From the NCBI GenBank assembly GCA_003220985.1, contig QHTY01000233.1, positions 4,083-14,664 of the forward strand: 10,582 nt of DNA, written 5' to 3'. Positions within the stretch are counted from its first letter, which is position 1. Each line of letters opens with the position of its first letter. The DNA comes from Gemmatimonadota bacterium. Its GTDB lineage: Bacteria > Gemmatimonadota > Gemmatimonadetes > Gemmatimonadales > GWC2-71-9. The translations under genes were made by a program, and so were the position numbers. This document shows, piece by piece, positions 8,855-10,582 of the stretch. Below the pieces are notes generated by a model that was given only the letters and a program-made list of their open reading frames with translations, searched no databases and was not told the origin of the DNA.

Positions 8855-10582
8855 CTAGCGTAGCGTCTCAGCCGCCTTTGCCGGCTCAGTTCCCCACCAC
8901 CACATGCGGGGCAGCGTCCGTTGCCGAGGCCAGACCTCGTTCAGCGTGTCTCCCTCGTACAGCCGTCCATTCTTCATCACATAGCGCACCGTGTTCGTGT
9001 TGTGGATATCCTCGAGCGGATTCGAATCGAGCACGATCAAGTCCGCCAGTTTGCCCGGCTCCAGCGAGCCCAGATCCTGCTCCATGCCGATAGCGTTCGC
9101 CCCGTGAATCGTCGCGACGCGCAGTACGTCGTGGTTCGACATCCCGCCCGCCGCCATCGCCCACAGCTCCCAATGGTCGCCCAGGCCATCCATCTGGCCG
9201 TGGCCGCCCAGCCCGATGTGGCCGCCCGCCTGGAGAATCGAGTTCGCGGACGCCGCGATCCGCGGGAAGACGTACTCGCTCTCCCGGAACCACGGACGCC
9301 GCTCGGCGCGCTGGTCGATCTCGTCGTGCGGCATGAAGCGCCGCACCTTGGGATTGTCGTGGATGTCGTAGCGCTCGTAGAAGAAGTTCTCGCTCCAGGG
9401 GCCGCCGTACGACACGAGCAGCGTCGGCGTATACGTGATCCCCGACTGGGCAATCAGCTGCACCGCATCCTTGTAGAGCGGCATGATCGGATAGCTGTGC
9501 TCCGAGCCGGGGTAGCCGTCGATCACGGTGGTGAGGTTCATCTTGAAGTCGAGCCCACCTTCCAGCGTCGGCATCAAGCCCAGCTCTTTGGCGGCCATGA
9601 TGACCCACTGCCGCTGCTTGCGGTTCCCGGTCATGTACATCTTGATCGTGTTGATGCGATAGAAATCGCTGTAGCGCCGCAGCGCCTGCCGGGTGTCTTC
9701 GAGACTCTTGAAGTCCTCGTCCCAGAAGACGCCCGGACCGGTGTGGAAGATGCGCGGTCCGAGGATTTCCCCCGTCTCGACCAGATCGGCGTAGGTGAGG
9801 ACGTCGGTCGTCGAGGTCTGGGGATCGCGCGTCGTCGTTACGCCCCACGCGAGGTTGGCGAGGTATTTCCACACCTGCGTTTCGTGAATGCCCCAGGTGG
9901 GCCAGGGATGGGCGTGCACGTCCACGAACCCGGGGATGATCGTTTTCCCGGACACATCGATCACGCGCGCGCCGGCGGGGGCTGCGCCGCGCGCCCCGAC
10001 CGAAACGATGCGATTGTCGGTGACGACGACGTCGCCGTTCTCGATGACCTCGTCGCCCTTCATCGTGACGATGCGCGCGCCCCGCAGGACGACCGTACCG
10101 CGCGGAATGTCGCGCGGCACGCGGATCGCGACGTCCACACGCACCGGCTCGTAGGCCGGCTGCTTCGCGAGAGAATCCGCGCGCGCGCGCAGCCGCTTCT
10201 GCACCGAGTCGGCCAGCGCCTTGAATGCATCGCCCTTCAGCGAGTCGGCGCGAATCGAATCCGTCCGCGCTTTCACCTTGTCCATCGAGTCGGCGACGGC
10301 GGGATCCCACCGGAGGAACGAACGGCCGATGGACCAGAACGCCAGCCGGCCGTCGTTCGTCCAGCCGATGAAGTCGCCGCCGATCATCGTGAGCCGCTTG
10401 GTCGGGAACGCCGCCGACGACGGATCCGACACGTTGACCGCCGGCGTCTGGCCGCCGATGAGGGGCATCGTCACCAGGTAGACGTAGTTGCCGACCTGCG
10501 CCAGAACGCGGTCCGAATCTGGACTGATGATGATCTCATCGGCGTTATTCGGCTCGGCGCCGGGTCCGGGGTAGGTGTAGCC
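8855..10582 (-). CDS. Amidohydrolase with N-terminal beta-propeller (PD40/TolB-like), 5' end outside the window
   Basis: The frame is open from the right edge to the TAG at 8855-8857, 575 visible residues. A GTG at 10474 would be in frame, but the reading continues upstream as SPDSDRVLAQVGNYVYLVTMP, the last blades of a WD40/PD40 propeller, so the true start lies beyond the window. Order: propeller end; a charged Asp/Ser/Arg helical linker (10160-10291); the strand VLRGARIVTMKGDEVIENGD; then the metal-dependent amidohydrolase barrel. Metal-site candidates are the HxH of GFVDVHAHPWP (His codons at 9914-9916 and 9908-9910), the Lys of NTIKMYMTG, the His of SEHSYP and GGHGQMDGLGDHWELW. The C-terminal LGSLEPGKLADLIVLDSNPLEDI is typical of the imidazolonepropionase/prolidase-like branch. 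Substrate unknown; such proteins are usually secreted and may act on peptides or cyclic amides. The same-strand helicase is 213 bp downstream, so an operon is unlikely. Confidence 0.95.
   Translation of the reverse strand, partial: GYTYPGPGAEPNNADEIIISPDSDRVLAQVGNYVYLVTMPLIGGQTPAVNVSDPSSAAFPTKRLTMIGGDFIGWTNDGRLAFWSIGRSFLRWDPAVADSMDKVKARTDSIRADSLKGDAFKALADSVQKRLRARADSLAKQPAYEPVRVDVAIRVPRDIPRGTVVLRGARIVTMKGDEVIENGDVVVTDNRIVSVGARGAAPAGARVIDVSGKTIIPGFVDVHAHPWPTWGIHETQVWKYLANLAWGVTTTRDPQTSTTDVLTYADLVETGEILGPRIFHTGPGVFWDEDFKSLEDTRQALRRYSDFYRINTIKMYMTGNRKQRQWVIMAAKELGLMPTLEGGLDFKMNLTTVIDGYPGSEHSYPIMPLYKDAVQLIAQSGITYTPTLLVSYGGPWSENFFYERYDIHDNPKVRRFMPHDEIDQRAERRPWFRESEYVFPRIAASANSILQAGGHIGLGGHGQMDGLGDHWELWAMAAGGMSNHDVLRVATIHGANAIGMEQDLGSLEPGKLADLIVLDSNPLEDIHNTNTVRYVMKNGRLYEGDTLNEVWPRQRTLPRMWWWGTEPAKAAETLR

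Noticed and set aside
8851..8870. Inverted AGAC...GTCT at the amidohydrolase stop codon as a terminator
   Set aside because: The stem is only about 4 bp with imperfect interior pairing and no T-run follows it on the minus strand.
8886..10310. 474-residue second minus-strand open frame
   Set aside because: Out-of-frame shadow of the amidohydrolase; composed of Arg/Ala/Gly runs without domains.

Overview
The window reads as chromosomal DNA from a high-GC, Gram-negative-type bacterium. The gene set suggests a Gemmatimonadota-like lineage: a secreted double-domain M16 peptidase, a propeller-linked amidohydrolase with an Asp/Ser-rich linker, a hexameric-type citrate synthase and small GC-rich intergenic repeats. 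That placement is inference from gene content, since there is no rRNA or ribosomal protein gene to confirm it. No complete mobile element, CRISPR array, tRNA or rRNA was found.

Layout. (1) Positions 1-2654, minus: an exported zinc peptidase of family M16, cut by the left edge. (2) Positions 2655-2720: a short divergent gap. (3) Positions 2721-4571, plus: a long-chain-type acyl-CoA dehydrogenase of about 600 residues whose last ~30 residues have slipped into another frame. (4) Positions 4576-4681: a gap holding four copies of an 8-bp tandem repeat. (5) Position 4682 onward, plus: a four-helix-bundle (23S rRNA intervening-sequence type) protein of lower GC. It has no stop of its own and runs antisense into (6), positions 4985-5677 minus, a phosphoribosyltransferase-like protein that has lost its PRPP loop. 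(7) Positions 5695-5711: two GACGGTA words between divergent genes. (8) Positions 5764-7352, plus: citrate synthase followed after 5 bp by a GYD-domain protein, a likely two-gene operon. (9) Positions 7351-7437: seven GACGGTA words arranged as an imperfect palindrome, each arm with an exact 15-bp pitch, filling the gap between convergent genes and supplying bases of both stop codons. (10) Positions 7430-8641, minus: an RhlE-type DEAD-box RNA helicase with a structured 5' leader at about 8657-8745. (11) Positions 8855-10582, minus: an amidohydrolase with the end of an N-terminal beta-propeller, cut by the right edge.

The genes do not form one pathway. The acyl-CoA dehydrogenase (beta-oxidation) and citrate synthase (TCA entry) belong to central carbon metabolism; the M16 peptidase and the amidohydrolase are probably envelope hydrolases. 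I found no clear new multi-gene system. The most unusual material is non-coding or decaying: the GACGGTA palindromic array, the helicase leader, the PRPP-loop-less phosphoribosyltransferase homologue, the frameshifted dehydrogenase tail and the stop-less four-helix-bundle gene.
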